From contig NZ_JAAKZF010000008.1 in NCBI RefSeq assembly GCF_011045125.1, positions 1 to 64,000 of the forward strand: a DNA stretch of 64,000 nt, in the 5' to 3' direction. The notes beneath the pieces are model-generated. The model had not been told where the DNA came from. It made no database searches and saw only the letters and a program-made list of their open reading frames with translations. The stretch comes from Allomesorhizobium camelthorni (GTDB taxonomy: Bacteria; Pseudomonadota; Alphaproteobacteria; Rhizobiales; Rhizobiaceae). The translations under genes were made by a program, and so were the position numbers. Shown in pieces: positions 30,007 to 38,637 of the stretch. Positions within the stretch are counted from its first letter, which is position 1. Every line of letters starts with the position of its first letter.

Positions 30007-31395
30007 TTGGCTCAAAACGGACGCGCGGGCGACGGGGCACGCAAGGGCAGGGGCGGCACGACTAATGCTGGCCGCGATGAGCTTACACGCGCCGTCGTCA
30101 TAGTGCCCCTGCTCAGCCGTAACGCGCGCACCGACGAGGATACGGGACGGCCGCGGCTCAACCGCTCGCCCGAAGCGCGCCTCGACGAAGCCGTCGGTCT
30201 TGCCCAGGCGATCGATCTCGACATCGTCCACAAGGCAATCGTCACGCTGAACGATCCGCGTCCCTCGACACTGTTCGGCAGCGGCAAGGTCGAGGAGATC
30301 GCTGAGATCATCAAGGCCGGCCATGCCGAACTGCTGATCGTCGACCATCCGCTGACACCGGTGCAGCAGCGCAATCTGGAGAAGGCGACCGACGCCAAGG
30401 TGCTGGACCGCACCGGGCTGATCCTCGAGATTTTCGGCGAGCGCGCCCGCACCAAGGAAGGCACGCTGCAGGTCGACCTGGCGCATCTGAACTATCAGAA
30501 GGGCCGACTGGTGCGAAGCTGGACCCACCTTGAACGCCAGCGCGGCGGCGCCGGCTTCCTCGGCGGTCCCGGCGAAACCCAGATCGAATCCGACCGTCGC
30601 GCATTGCAGGAAAAGATCACCAAGCTGAAGCGCGAACTGGAGACGGTACGGCGCACCCGCGACCTGCACCGCGCCAAGCGCAAGAAGGTGCCGTTCCCGG
30701 TCGTCGCCATCGTCGGCTACACCAATGCCGGTAAATCGACGCTGTTCAACCGGCTGACAGGGGCAGGGGTGCTGGCCGAAGACATGCTGTTCGCTACGCT
30801 CGACCCGACGCTGCGCCGGGTGCGGCTGCCGCACGGCACGCCGGTCATCCTGTCGGACACGGTCGGCTTCATCTCCGATCTGCCCACGCATCTGATCGCG
30901 GCTTTCCGCGCGACGCTGGAGGAAGTGGTCGAGGCCGACCTGATCATCCATCTGCGCGACATTTCCGACCCGGACACGGCGGCCCAGGCCGAGGATGTCG
31001 AGCGCATCCTGGTCGATCTCGGCATAGACGCCTCGGACGAAAAGCGGATCATCGAGGTCTGGAACAAGATCGACCGCCTCGACGAGGGCAATCGCGAGCG
31101 GCTGCTTTCCGAGGGCGCCGGTGGAAAGGCTTCGCCGCCGGTCGCGATTTCGGCGATCACAGGCGAGGGGATCGACAAGCTTGCTGCGATCATCGAAGAG
31201 CGGCTTTCAGGCGAATTGGAGCCGGTGACCGTGACGCTGACAGCAGACCAGATGGGCCTGACCGACTGGCTCTACCGCAACGGCGACGTGGTCGCGAGAA
31301 CCGACAATGAAGACGGCAGCGTCTCCATCTCGATGAAGGCCACAGCCGCCGCCCGCGAAGAGATTGAAAGCAGATTGAGACGCAATAGAACCTGA
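30007..31395 (+). CDS. hflX: GTPase HflX, TTG start
   Basis: HflX (462 aa) is a ribosome-binding GTPase that splits stalled ribosomes. The N-terminal domain (SPEARLDEAVGLAQAIDLDI, TLFGSGKVEEI) is followed by the Gly-rich RGGAGFLGGPGETQIESDRR and the GTPase with P-loop GYTNAGKST, DTVGFISDLP and NKID. The TTG at 30007 directly abuts the hfq stop and is the best start in frame, since later ATGs would remove conserved sequence. The stop lies inside the 5' arm of a 16-bp hairpin (31389-31426). Confidence 0.95.
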   Translation: MAQNGRAGDGARKGRGGTTNAGRDELTRAVVIVPLLSRNARTDEDTGRPRLNRSPEARLDEAVGLAQAIDLDIVHKAIVTLNDPRPSTLFGSGKVEEIAEIIKAGHAELLIVDHPLTPVQQRNLEKATDAKVLDRTGLILEIFGERARTKEGTLQVDLAHLNYQKGRLVRSWTHLERQRGGAGFLGGPGETQIESDRRALQEKITKLKRELETVRRTRDLHRAKRKKVPFPVVAIVGYTNAGKSTLFNRLTGAGVLAEDMLFATLDPTLRRVRLPHGTPVILSDTVGFISDLPTHLIAAFRATLEEVVEADLIIHLRDISDPDTAAQAEDVERILVDLGIDASDEKRIIEVWNKIDRLDEGNRERLLSEGAGGKASPPVAISAITGEGIDKLAAIIEERLSGELEPVTVTLTADQMGLTDWLYRNGDVVARTDNEDGSVSISMKATAAAREEIESRLRRNRT

Positions 31396-31426
31396 TCCAT
31401 TCCGAGAAATCGGAATGGATCAGGTT
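31389..31426 (+). terminator. 16-bp perfect hairpin at the hflX stop
   Basis: AACCTGATCCATTCCG (31389-31404) and CGGAATGGATCAGGTT (31411-31426) pair perfectly around AGAAAT, followed by CTGATTTATT. The hflX stop codon lies in the 5' arm. It is a strong candidate for hflX termination and may also block the convergent mazG transcript. It contains the ATTCCG..CGGAAT hairpin that also begins the dispersed repeat at 22672. Confidence 0.7.
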
Positions 31427-31452
31427 CTGATTTATTGAGTGGCCGCATGACC

Positions 31453-31487
31453 TTGTCCGAAAAGTCTGCAACTTTTCGGGATCATGC
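31453..31487. repeat. Dispersed hairpin repeat after hflX
   Basis: TTGTCCGAAAAGTCTGCAAC TTTTCGGGATCATGC holds a perfect stem CCGAAAAGT/ACTTTTCGG (31457-31479). The same sequence recurs at 61163-61191 and, diverged, at 22721-22770. Confidence 0.75.
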
Positions 31488-31490
31488 TCC

Positions 31491-31534
31491 AGGGTAGGGC
31501 GCGTTACTTCAACAAAGGGTAGGGCGCGTTACTT
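31491..31534. repeat. Tandem 19-bp repeat (25-bp period) across the mazG stop
   Basis: AGGGTAGGGCGCGTTACTT occurs at 31491-31509 and again at 31516-31534. The second copy contains the mazG stop codon (TTA on the plus strand at 31529), so the 3' end of mazG has been duplicated outwards. Confidence 0.9.
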
Positions 31535-32353
31535 GGCGTTTTTTGCCTGCTGCCAGAGCGCTTCCATCTCGCCGAGCGTGGCCTCTTCCAGCGTGCGGCC
31601 CGAGGCTTTCAGGGCGCGCTCGACATGGTGAAACCGCGCCCTGAATTTCTCGTTGGTGCCGGCAAGCGCGGCTTCCGAATCGATCCTGAGATGCCTGCCG
31701 AAATTGACCAGAGCAAACAGGACGTCGCCGAATTCGTCCTTGATCTCGGCTTCGTCGGCATTCTCCATGGCCTCGCGCAACTCGCCGATTTCCTCTTCGA
31801 TCTTGTCAAGGATCGGCCGGGCCTCGCTCCAGTCGAAGCCGACGCGGGCGGCTTTCTCCTGGAGTTTCAACGCCCGGGTCAGCGCCGGGAACGCTACCGG
31901 AACGCTGTCGAGAAAGCCTTGGCCGTGATCCTCGGCGTCTAACCCGCGCTCCAGCCGTTCAGTGCGCCTGCCGGCCTTTTCCTCGGCCTTGATCTTTTCC
32001 CAGACGCCCTTGGCCATGCCGGCGCCGCGCGCTTCCTCGTCGCCGAACACATGCGGGTGCCGCCGTATCATCTTGGTCGTGACGGCGTTCACCACGTCGC
32101 CAAAGGAGAAGGCGCCGGCTTCCTCGGCCATGCGGGCGTGATAGACGACCTGCAGCAGGAGATCGCCGAGCTCGTCGCGAAGATCGTCCATGTCGCGGCG
32201 CTGGATGGCGTCGGCGACCTCATAGGCTTCCTCGATCGTGTAAGGCGCGATCGTCTCGAAGGACTGCTCGATGTCCCATGGACAGCCGGTGACCGGCGCC
32301 CGCAGCGCCGCCATGATTTCGATCAGCCGCGAAATGTCTCTGGATGGTCGCAT
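31529..32353 (-). CDS. mazG: Nucleoside triphosphate pyrophosphohydrolase MazG
   Basis: MazG (274 aa) hydrolyses NTPs and dNTPs to monophosphates, cleaning nucleotide pools and affecting stress signalling. Both MazG repeats are present: CPWDIEQSFETIAPYTIEEAYEVADA with DLRDELGDLLLQVVYHARMA in the N-terminal half, and EEEIGELREAMENADEAEIKDEFGDVLFALVN in the C-terminal half. The EExxE..ExxD metal-binding pattern is intact. It is convergent with hflX, as in other rhizobia. The 3' end is bordered by a tandem duplication. Confidence 0.95.
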   Translation of the reverse strand: MRPSRDISRLIEIMAALRAPVTGCPWDIEQSFETIAPYTIEEAYEVADAIQRRDMDDLRDELGDLLLQVVYHARMAEEAGAFSFGDVVNAVTTKMIRRHPHVFGDEEARGAGMAKGVWEKIKAEEKAGRRTERLERGLDAEDHGQGFLDSVPVAFPALTRALKLQEKAARVGFDWSEARPILDKIEEEIGELREAMENADEAEIKDEFGDVLFALVNFGRHLRIDSEAALAGTNEKFRARFHHVERALKASGRTLEEATLGEMEALWQQAKNAK

Positions 32354-32453
32354 GACGCGACGCTAGCGCGATGCGGGGCGGGCGCACAATGACGTTGCCT
32401 GGCCCGGACGGTTTTCCACACAGTTTGCGCGCGGCACGAGGCAGATGCCTCGA

Positions 32454-33620
32454 TCAGACCCGCCGTCTCTGCGCCATCAGAAACACCGCCAGTGCACAGC
32501 ACAGCAGGCCAAGGGACAATGGCAGCCCCTGATGTCCAATCAGTTGCATCGCCAGTCCCGTCGCGGGCGAGCCCACCATACCGCCGATGCCCCATACCAA
32601 CGCAAAGGCCGCGTTACCGGCGATCAAGGCTTGGCCGGTGAAACGCTCGCCGAGTTGGATCAGCGACATGGTGTAGATCCCGAACGAGACCCCGCCCCAG
32701 ACGAAAACGAGCGGCCAGATGAGCCACGAATTGAAGATCGACGGCAGAGCCAAGCAGCCGGCCAGGCAAGCCAGGGCACAGAACGGCATGGTCCGCTTCG
32801 AGCCGAACTGTTCGGCCACGCGCCCAAGCAAAATCTGCAGCACGGCATTGCCTGCGGTGAAACAGGCGATGAGCGAAGCGATGCGCGCCTCGGCGCTGCC
32901 GAGCGCGACACCATAGACCGCGAACAAGGAGATCACGACCTGCTCGAAGGCGGCAGCAGTGAAAACCGCGAACAACAGGAGCGGCGCGAGTGCGAAGAAG
33001 CCGCCGACCGATATTGCCGCGCCCTCATGCGGCATCTTCGGCAGGCGCGGCACGACCGCAAGCACGATCAGGCCGCAGAGAGGGAAGGCCACGATGCCGA
33101 TCATGAAGGGCGGCCAACCCTCGGTGCCGACGAGGCCGAGCGACAGCGGGCTGATGGCGAAGCCACCCGAAACGACCGATGAATAGAGGCCCATGATGCG
33201 GCCCCGGCGCGGCGCAGGCGTGATCGAGATCAGCCAGGTTTCGCTGATCACGTAAAGCGGATTGGCGAAGAAGCCGAGCAGGAAGCGCAGCGGCATCCAG
33301 GCCCAGACTTCCTGCGTCCAGGCAATAGCAACCAGGGTGAGGGCGGCCAGGATCGAACACAGGATCGCAAGCCGCGCCGCGCCGACGCGCCGCGCCAGCG
33401 CCGGAATGAAGGGCGCGGAGATAATGAAACCCAGCGGCGTCATCGCCGCCGACAAGCCGATCAGGCCGGGCGCCGTGCCCTGCCGCTCCAGGATGAAGCT
33501 GAGCAGCGGATAGGTCAGCCCCTGTGCCAGGGCGAACACCGTGACGGTCGCGATGATGCCCGCCATCGCGGCCCACGGGATCCGATCCTCTCGCTGTGAT
33601 GCCGCGCTTTCGGCAGTCAT
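32454..33620 (-). CDS. MFS transporter (388 aa)
   Basis: A full-length 12-helix major facilitator with the loop 2-3 motif ARRVGAARLAILCSI and the conserved LGFFANPLYVISETWLISI segment. This is typical of a YcaD/UMF-like subgroup of drug or metabolite exporters. The substrate cannot be inferred. The ATG at 33620 is near the convergence with a small DUF1127 gene that starts upstream on the same strand, with 13 bases between them; they may form a unit. No regulator lies next to it. Confidence 0.85.
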   Translation of the reverse strand: MTAESAASQREDRIPWAAMAGIIATVTVFALAQGLTYPLLSFILERQGTAPGLIGLSAAMTPLGFIISAPFIPALARRVGAARLAILCSILAALTLVAIAWTQEVWAWMPLRFLLGFFANPLYVISETWLISITPAPRRGRIMGLYSSVVSGGFAISPLSLGLVGTEGWPPFMIGIVAFPLCGLIVLAVVPRLPKMPHEGAAISVGGFFALAPLLLFAVFTAAAFEQVVISLFAVYGVALGSAEARIASLIACFTAGNAVLQILLGRVAEQFGSKRTMPFCALACLAGCLALPSIFNSWLIWPLVFVWGGVSFGIYTMSLIQLGERFTGQALIAGNAAFALVWGIGGMVGSPATGLAMQLIGHQGLPLSLGLLCCALAVFLMAQRRRV

Positions 33621-33633
33621 TGCAGCATTCGCC

Positions 33634-33885
33634 TTATGCTTGCCAGAAGGGTTTGGCGATCTCTGCCTCGACCTGCCGTTGCGTCAGACCGATATCGTCG
33701 ATCAAATGGGGATTGTTTTTCGACATTTGCTTAAGTTCCCAGCGAAAGCGTTTCCGCTCTTCCCAGGTCGCGATGATGCTTCGCAGGGTCGCTAGGCTAG
33801 AATGCCGACGCGGCACTTCGGCCGGCTCCGCGGGCGTTCCCGGCCACGCTGCCTGATGCGGGATCGATGCCAGGGTATCGTTCAT
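33634..33885 (-). CDS. DUF1127 domain protein (83 aa)
   Basis: The C-terminal half (WEERKRFRWELKQMSKNNPHLIDDIGLTQRQVEAEIAKPFW) is the DUF1127 helix-turn-helix-like motif found in small arginine-rich proteins of alphaproteobacteria. Members have been tied to phosphate, carbon and RNA metabolism. The ATG at 33885 follows AGGAGG, an ideal ribosome-binding site. The N-terminal ~35 residues are Pro/Ala-rich and variable. The stop is 13 bases before the MFS start. Confidence 0.85.
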   Translation of the reverse strand: MNDTLASIPHQAAWPGTPAEPAEVPRRHSSLATLRSIIATWEERKRFRWELKQMSKNNPHLIDDIGLTQRQVEAEIAKPFWQA

Positions 33886-34097
33886 GGCAACCTCCTATGG
33901 TTCGAGGGTCCGGGGGCCAACGACTTGAAAAAGGGTGAATTCTGCAGGATGCGAACAGCGCCGTAATTAAGCCCGCCCAAAGAGTTCCAAAAACTTCCAA
34001 ACGGGCTAATCTTGCGACCTTGCAGGCTTAGCGTAGGATTTCGCCCCTACGGCGAACGACCCTCAACACCGAAATTTCATCAAAAGACTATCAAGAA

Positions 34098-35007
34098 ATG
34101 ACCGTCTCACCTGCCTTTCTCGGCTTTCCCGATCGCCTCACCGATGGCCGCATACCCTGTGCGGTGATCTTCGGAGCCGGGCACGGCAGCACCTATCCCG
34201 GCAAGGACAGCAGCGGCTATGCCTTGGCCGCCGACGCCATCCGCGCTGCGGGCCAGGACGATGCCGCGCTGGTCGAACACTGGGATTTCGATCTCGGCGG
34301 CCCGCTGTTCGACGGCAAGCCGGTCTGCTTCATCGATGCCGGCGACATCCCGACCACCATGCATGACAATGTGGGCAACCGTGCCCGGATCGAGGCGAAG
34401 ACGCGCGAGGTCCTGGCATTGCCGGCCGTGCCGATCCTGCTCGGCGGCGACGATTCTGTGCCCATACCCTTTCTCGCCGGCTTTGCGGATCACGGGCCGG
34501 TCTGGATCCTGCAGATCGACGCCCATCTCGACTGGCGCGACGAGGTGCATGGCGAGCGCTACGGCTATTCGAGCCCGATGCGCCGGGCGAGCGAGATGCC
34601 GCACGTCGCCGGCATGGTACAGGTCGGCCTGCGTAGCGTCGGCAGCGCGCGTCTCGCCGAAATTGAAGCGGCGCGGCACTATGGCAGCCGCTTCGTGACC
34701 GCGCGCGAGGTTCACGTCCAGGGCGTCGAAGCCGCTCTCCGGCATATTCCGGAAGGAGCGCGGGTCGTCGTCACCCTCGACTGCGACGGCCTCGATCCCG
34801 GCATCATGCCGGGCGTGGCGGCGCGTACGCCCGGCGGCCTCACCTACACGCAGGTGATCGACCTGATCGCGGGCATCGGCAGGCGGCCAGGATCGCAGGG
34901 GCAGACCTTGTCGAGCTCTATCCCCCGCCGACATTGACGGCCTGTCGGCCCTGACCGCCGCGCGCCTTCTCGTCAATGTGATCGGCGCCATCGTCCGGCA
35001 GGTTTGA
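34098..35007 (+). pseudogene. Agmatinase/ureohydrolase-family gene with two frameshifts near the 3' end
   Basis: The open frame 34098-34937 (279 aa) has arginase-family metal motifs DAHLDWRDE and DCDGLDPGIMP, but the first motif reads GGDDS instead of GGDHS. After IAGIGRR the expected sequence continues in another frame (ARIAGADLVELYPP) and then, after a second one-base shift, in a third (ADIDGLSALTAARLLVNVIG), ending at 35007. Two single-base losses within 60 bases of GC-rich sequence suggest a recent pseudogene or sequencing error. The family hydrolyses guanidino compounds such as agmatine. Confidence 0.8.
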
Positions 35008-35061
35008 AACCCGGCTTCCCTCCGGCAGAACGGTTCCATCCAAGTTTGAAAGGCTTTAAGG

Positions 35062-36591
35062 ATGCGCCGCATGCAGGGATCGCGTTTTGCCTTTGGTCCG
35101 TTCGTGCTTGATCCAGGTGCGGGAACGCTCCTTCGCAACGATGTGCCCGTTGCCGTTGGCTACCGCGGGCTGAAGCTGCTTGCGGCGCTCGTCGCACGGC
35201 CCGGCGAAATCCTGAGCAAGGCCGAGTTGATGGACGCGGCGTGGCAGGGCAGGGCCGTCGAGGAGGGCAACCTCACCGTCCAGATCGCGCAGCTGCGGAA
35301 GCTGCTTGGTCCGGCAGGCGATGCCGGCAATGGGGGCGGTGAATGGATCGCCACGGTTCCGCGCGTCGGCTACCGCTTCTTAGGCGCAGTCGAACAGCTC
35401 GGCGGCGGGAAGCAAAAACCTTTGCCGCTGCCCGGTAAACCGTCGATAGCGGTGCTGCCTTTCGTCAATGTCAGCAACGATCCCGAGCAAGAAGCCTTCG
35501 CGGATGGTTTAACCGAAGACCTGATCACCGATCTGTCCAGGATCCCCGGCCTGTTCGTCATCGCACGCAACTCGGCCTTTGCCTACAAGGGAAGGGCGAT
35601 GGACGTGCGTGAGATCGCACGGGATCTTGGCGTGCGCTACCTGCTGGAGGGCAGCGCAAGACGCGCCGCGGGACGCGTGCGCATCAACGCCCAGCTGGTC
35701 GACGCGGTAAGCGGCGATCATCCATGGGCCGAACGCTTCGATCGCAGCCTGGAAGACATCTTTGCCGTTCAGGACGAGGTAACGGCCAAGATCGTCGAGG
35801 CGCTGCTCGGCCGGCTGCGCGCACCGCCGCCACGCAATCGGCCCAAGAATCTCGAGGCCTACGATCTCTGCGTGCGGGCGCGCAAGCTGATGGATGATAC
35901 GCCGCAGACAGCGCAGGAAGCGCATCTGATGCTCACGCGCGCGGTTTCGCTCGATCCTGACTACGCCGAGGCCTATCGCTGGCTTGCCATGAACCACTGG
36001 ATGGGATGGGTGCATTCCGGCGGACCAATTGAATCGTCACGTAGCGTTGCTTTGGAGCTGGCGCGCAAAGCCATGGCGATCGATCCCAACGATGCCGGCT
36101 GCCGCTGGGTTCTGGCTTACCTGCTTGCCTATGAGCGCAGCTTCGCCGAGGCGGATGCGGAATTCGCCAGGGCGATCGAGCTCGACCCGAACGAGGCCGA
36201 CGCCTGGGCGGCATTATCCGACATCGCGGTCCTGGCCGGGCGGATCGGGGAGGGGCTCGAGCACATACGCAAGGCGTTCAGGCTGAACCCTTATCCGGCG
36301 AGTTGGTACTATCTGGCGCTCGGCCAGGCGCAATATGCGGCCGGCGAATACAAAGCCGCGGTCGAGACACTGCGCAGGGACGAGACTTATCGGACAAGCT
36401 CACGCCGTTTCCTGGCGGCAAGCCTTGCGCAACTCGGCCGGATCGACGAGGCGCGCGCAGAGGCCGAACTGTTCCTCGTCGGCAACCCGGACTTCACAAT
36501 CCGCCATTGGGCCGCGACGGAGCCATTCCGCGACGCCGCGACGCTTGAGCATTTCGTTGATGGCTACCGCAAGGCCGGTCTTCCGGAGTGA
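35062..36591 (+). CDS. Winged-helix (OmpR/CadC-type) regulator with TolB-like and TPR domains
   Basis: The 509-residue protein starts with an OmpR/PhoB-type DNA-binding winged helix (about residues 8-105, ending TVPRVGYRFLG) without a receiver domain. A TolB/FlgO-like domain follows (SIAVLPFVNVSNDPEQEAFA, LLEGSARRAAGRVRINAQLV, about 125-250), then TPR repeats to the C-terminus. No membrane helix is visible, unlike CadC. Proteins of this build are common in rhizobia and are presumed transcriptional regulators with unknown signals. The ATG at 35062 follows TTTAAGG. It lies just downstream of the broken agmatinase-like gene. Confidence 0.85.
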   Translation: MRRMQGSRFAFGPFVLDPGAGTLLRNDVPVAVGYRGLKLLAALVARPGEILSKAELMDAAWQGRAVEEGNLTVQIAQLRKLLGPAGDAGNGGGEWIATVPRVGYRFLGAVEQLGGGKQKPLPLPGKPSIAVLPFVNVSNDPEQEAFADGLTEDLITDLSRIPGLFVIARNSAFAYKGRAMDVREIARDLGVRYLLEGSARRAAGRVRINAQLVDAVSGDHPWAERFDRSLEDIFAVQDEVTAKIVEALLGRLRAPPPRNRPKNLEAYDLCVRARKLMDDTPQTAQEAHLMLTRAVSLDPDYAEAYRWLAMNHWMGWVHSGGPIESSRSVALELARKAMAIDPNDAGCRWVLAYLLAYERSFAEADAEFARAIELDPNEADAWAALSDIAVLAGRIGEGLEHIRKAFRLNPYPASWYYLALGQAQYAAGEYKAAVETLRRDETYRTSSRRFLAASLAQLGRIDEARAEAELFLVGNPDFTIRHWAATEPFRDAATLEHFVDGYRKAGLPE

Positions 36592-36678
36592 CGCGCCGGC
36601 GTGTCTTGTGACCCATAACTTCCGGCGGAAGCCCGTCACCCGAAATCATAGCCATCACGGCCTGGCTGTATGGAAACC

Positions 36679-37113
36679 CTATGCCGCCTGAACGATCTCG
36701 ACCAGTTCAACGTCGAACACCAGATCCTGTCCGGCCAACGGATGGTTGCCGTCGAGCTTGACGCTGGCGTCGTCCACGTCGACGACTGTTACCGGCATGG
36801 GACGTCCGTCGGAGGTTCTGACCTGCAATCGAGTGCCGATATCAACGTTGATGTTGTCCGGCACGTTGGCGCGGTCGATGGTCACGACCGCCTCGGGGCG
36901 GTGCGGGCCATAGGCGGCGTCGGCGGGAACGGTGACGGTGCTTTTCGCGCCAACCTCCATGCCCTCGACATGGGTTTCAAGCCCGGGGATCACTTGTCCT
37001 TCGCCCAGCGTGAATTGCAGCGGTTCGTTGCCGGAGGAATCAAATTGAGTGCCGTCGGCTAGGCGTCCATTGTAGTTGATACGCACGGTATCGCCATTCT
37101 TGGCCTGTGTCAT
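36679..37113 (-). CDS. FKBP-type peptidyl-prolyl isomerase (SlyD-like)
   Basis: The 144-residue protein has the split FKBP domain of SlyD. It opens with VRINYNGRLADGTQFDSS, LGEGQVIPGLETHVEGMEVG and ADAAYGPHRPE, then an insert-in-flap (IDRANVPDNINVDIGTRLQV) and NHPLAGQDLVFDVELVEI. It is a cytoplasmic prolyl isomerase and chaperone. The His-rich metal-binding tail of E. coli SlyD is absent. The ATG at 37113 has GAGGAT upstream and is preferred over the upstream extension. It is convergent with the winged-helix gene. Confidence 0.92.
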   Translation of the reverse strand: MTQAKNGDTVRINYNGRLADGTQFDSSGNEPLQFTLGEGQVIPGLETHVEGMEVGAKSTVTVPADAAYGPHRPEAVVTIDRANVPDNINVDIGTRLQVRTSDGRPMPVTVVDVDDASVKLDGNHPLAGQDLVFDVELVEIVQAA

Positions 37114-37612
37114 AGTAGTTATCCTCTTTGGAAGTTTTTGAAGGGCCGGCCAGAGTTCACGGTCCCGTTCTCGATCAGCCACGCACTCAGGTGCATGGCG
37201 CGAAACTCTAGAACTAGGTGCTTGGCTGCCGATGTAAACCCACAATGCCGATTCACCTACGCAGTATGATCCGCTGGCGTTTGCCGCCGCCTATCCGCGG
37301 CGATGTGCCGAACGGCTTCCTGCGGGCTTCCACATGGGCGGCAGGGATGTGAGCAACCTATGAGTCAAAGGACAGCGTGATTTACCAAATGGCCGCCACA
37401 ACAGAAAGTCGCATAAGATATATTATGGAACTTTACCGTCAGGCAGACCGCCTCGTTTGCGTCGGTTTAGCGCCTATCGCCGGCCCAGCGAATAATAACC
37501 GGAGCGTACCCAAGCAGTCCCAGATTGCAGCGGCAAGTCAGGTTGTGCAACGCCGTCGGGCGCGCGAGAACCGGCCTTGAAATTGCCGCGTGGCTGGGCT
37601 CTAAAAGCGGTC
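37114..37612. other. Intergenic region of 499 bases without a supported gene
   Basis: A short plus-strand frame at 37377-37580 has no good ribosome-binding site and no recognisable features. The region serves as the divergent promoter area of the FKBP gene and the exported-protein gene at 37613. I see no repeat of the dispersed families here. Confidence 0.5.
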
Positions 37613-38572
37613 ATGATCGAGGGGATTTTCCGGTTTCTTGCGCTTGCCGCGAGCGCTGCTGTGCTGACGGCCGCGCCGGCCGTGGTTTCCGCACAGGAGT
37701 TCGGCGACCAGCTTATGGACCTCGAGCTCCCGGCCATCACGAATTTTGCGCCGCCCCAGAGCGAGACGCCGCTCGCGCAAGGCAGCGGCGGCGCGGTCAC
37801 GCTCGCCGCGCAGCTAACCGAAGGCGGTGCCGAAATCACGCGCGGGCTGGTCTGGCGGGTGTTTAAGCCAGACCCCGGACCGGACGGCAAGCTGCCCCTG
37901 GTCGCCTCGTCGCGTGGCGGAACCGGCATTTTCCAGCTCGATCCGGGCAGCTATCTCGTGCACGCGGCCTTCGGACGCGCCGGCGCGACGAAGCGGATCA
38001 CGGTCGGCCGCGAGGCAAAGCGCGAGGATTTCGTTCTCGACGCCGGTGGCCTGCAGCTCGACGCCGTGCTAGCCGGCGGCGTGCGCATCCCGCCGGAAAA
38101 GCTGCGCTTTTCGATTTACGATGCGGAGGCCGACGCTGATGGCGACCGGGCCCTGATCCTTCCCGATGTGAGCCCGAACACCGTGATTCGCCTCAATTCC
38201 GGCGTCTATCACGTTGTCTCGACCTACGGCTCCGTCAACGCGGTCATCCGCTCCGACATCCGCGTGGAGGCCGGCAAGCTGACCGAAGCGACGGTCGAAC
38301 ACCATGCGGCCGAACTGACCATGAAGCTGGTGCGCGAACCGGGCGGCGAAGCGATCGCCGACACGTCATGGTCGGTGCTGACCGAATCCGGCGATCCCGT
38401 GCGCGAAAGCGTTGGCGCCTACGCCTCGATGGTCCTTGCCGAGGGTGACTATTCGATCGTCGCGAAAAACCGCGACCGCATCTACCAGCGCGATTTCACA
38501 GTCGTCGGCGGGCGCAACCAGGAGGTCGAGGTCGTGACCACCGAGGCGGCCGCCGTCGACGACGTCGACTGA
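37613..38572 (+). CDS. Exported protein with a signal peptide (319 aa)
   Basis: The ATG at 37613 starts MIEGIFRFLALAASAAVLTA and a signal peptide ending near APAVVSA|QEF. An earlier in-frame TTG at 37577 would add a 12-residue lead. The mature part is rich in beta-strand-like stretches (RGLVWRVFKP, GSYLVHAAFGRAGATKRITV), suggesting several carboxypeptidase-regulatory or prealbumin-like domains in the periplasm. Similar hypothetical proteins occur in Mesorhizobium; the function is unknown. There is an Asp/Val-rich acidic C-terminus. It ends 65 bases before the convergent thrS. Confidence 0.75.
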   Translation: MIEGIFRFLALAASAAVLTAAPAVVSAQEFGDQLMDLELPAITNFAPPQSETPLAQGSGGAVTLAAQLTEGGAEITRGLVWRVFKPDPGPDGKLPLVASSRGGTGIFQLDPGSYLVHAAFGRAGATKRITVGREAKREDFVLDAGGLQLDAVLAGGVRIPPEKLRFSIYDAEADADGDRALILPDVSPNTVIRLNSGVYHVVSTYGSVNAVIRSDIRVEAGKLTEATVEHHAAELTMKLVREPGGEAIADTSWSVLTESGDPVRESVGAYASMVLAEGDYSIVAKNRDRIYQRDFTVVGGRNQEVEVVTTEAAAVDDVD

Positions 38573-38637
38573 ATTGTGAGAGGACAGCGACCCGCCTGCC
38601 CTCACCTATCTCATGAAATCAACCGCTTGTGGCCTGA

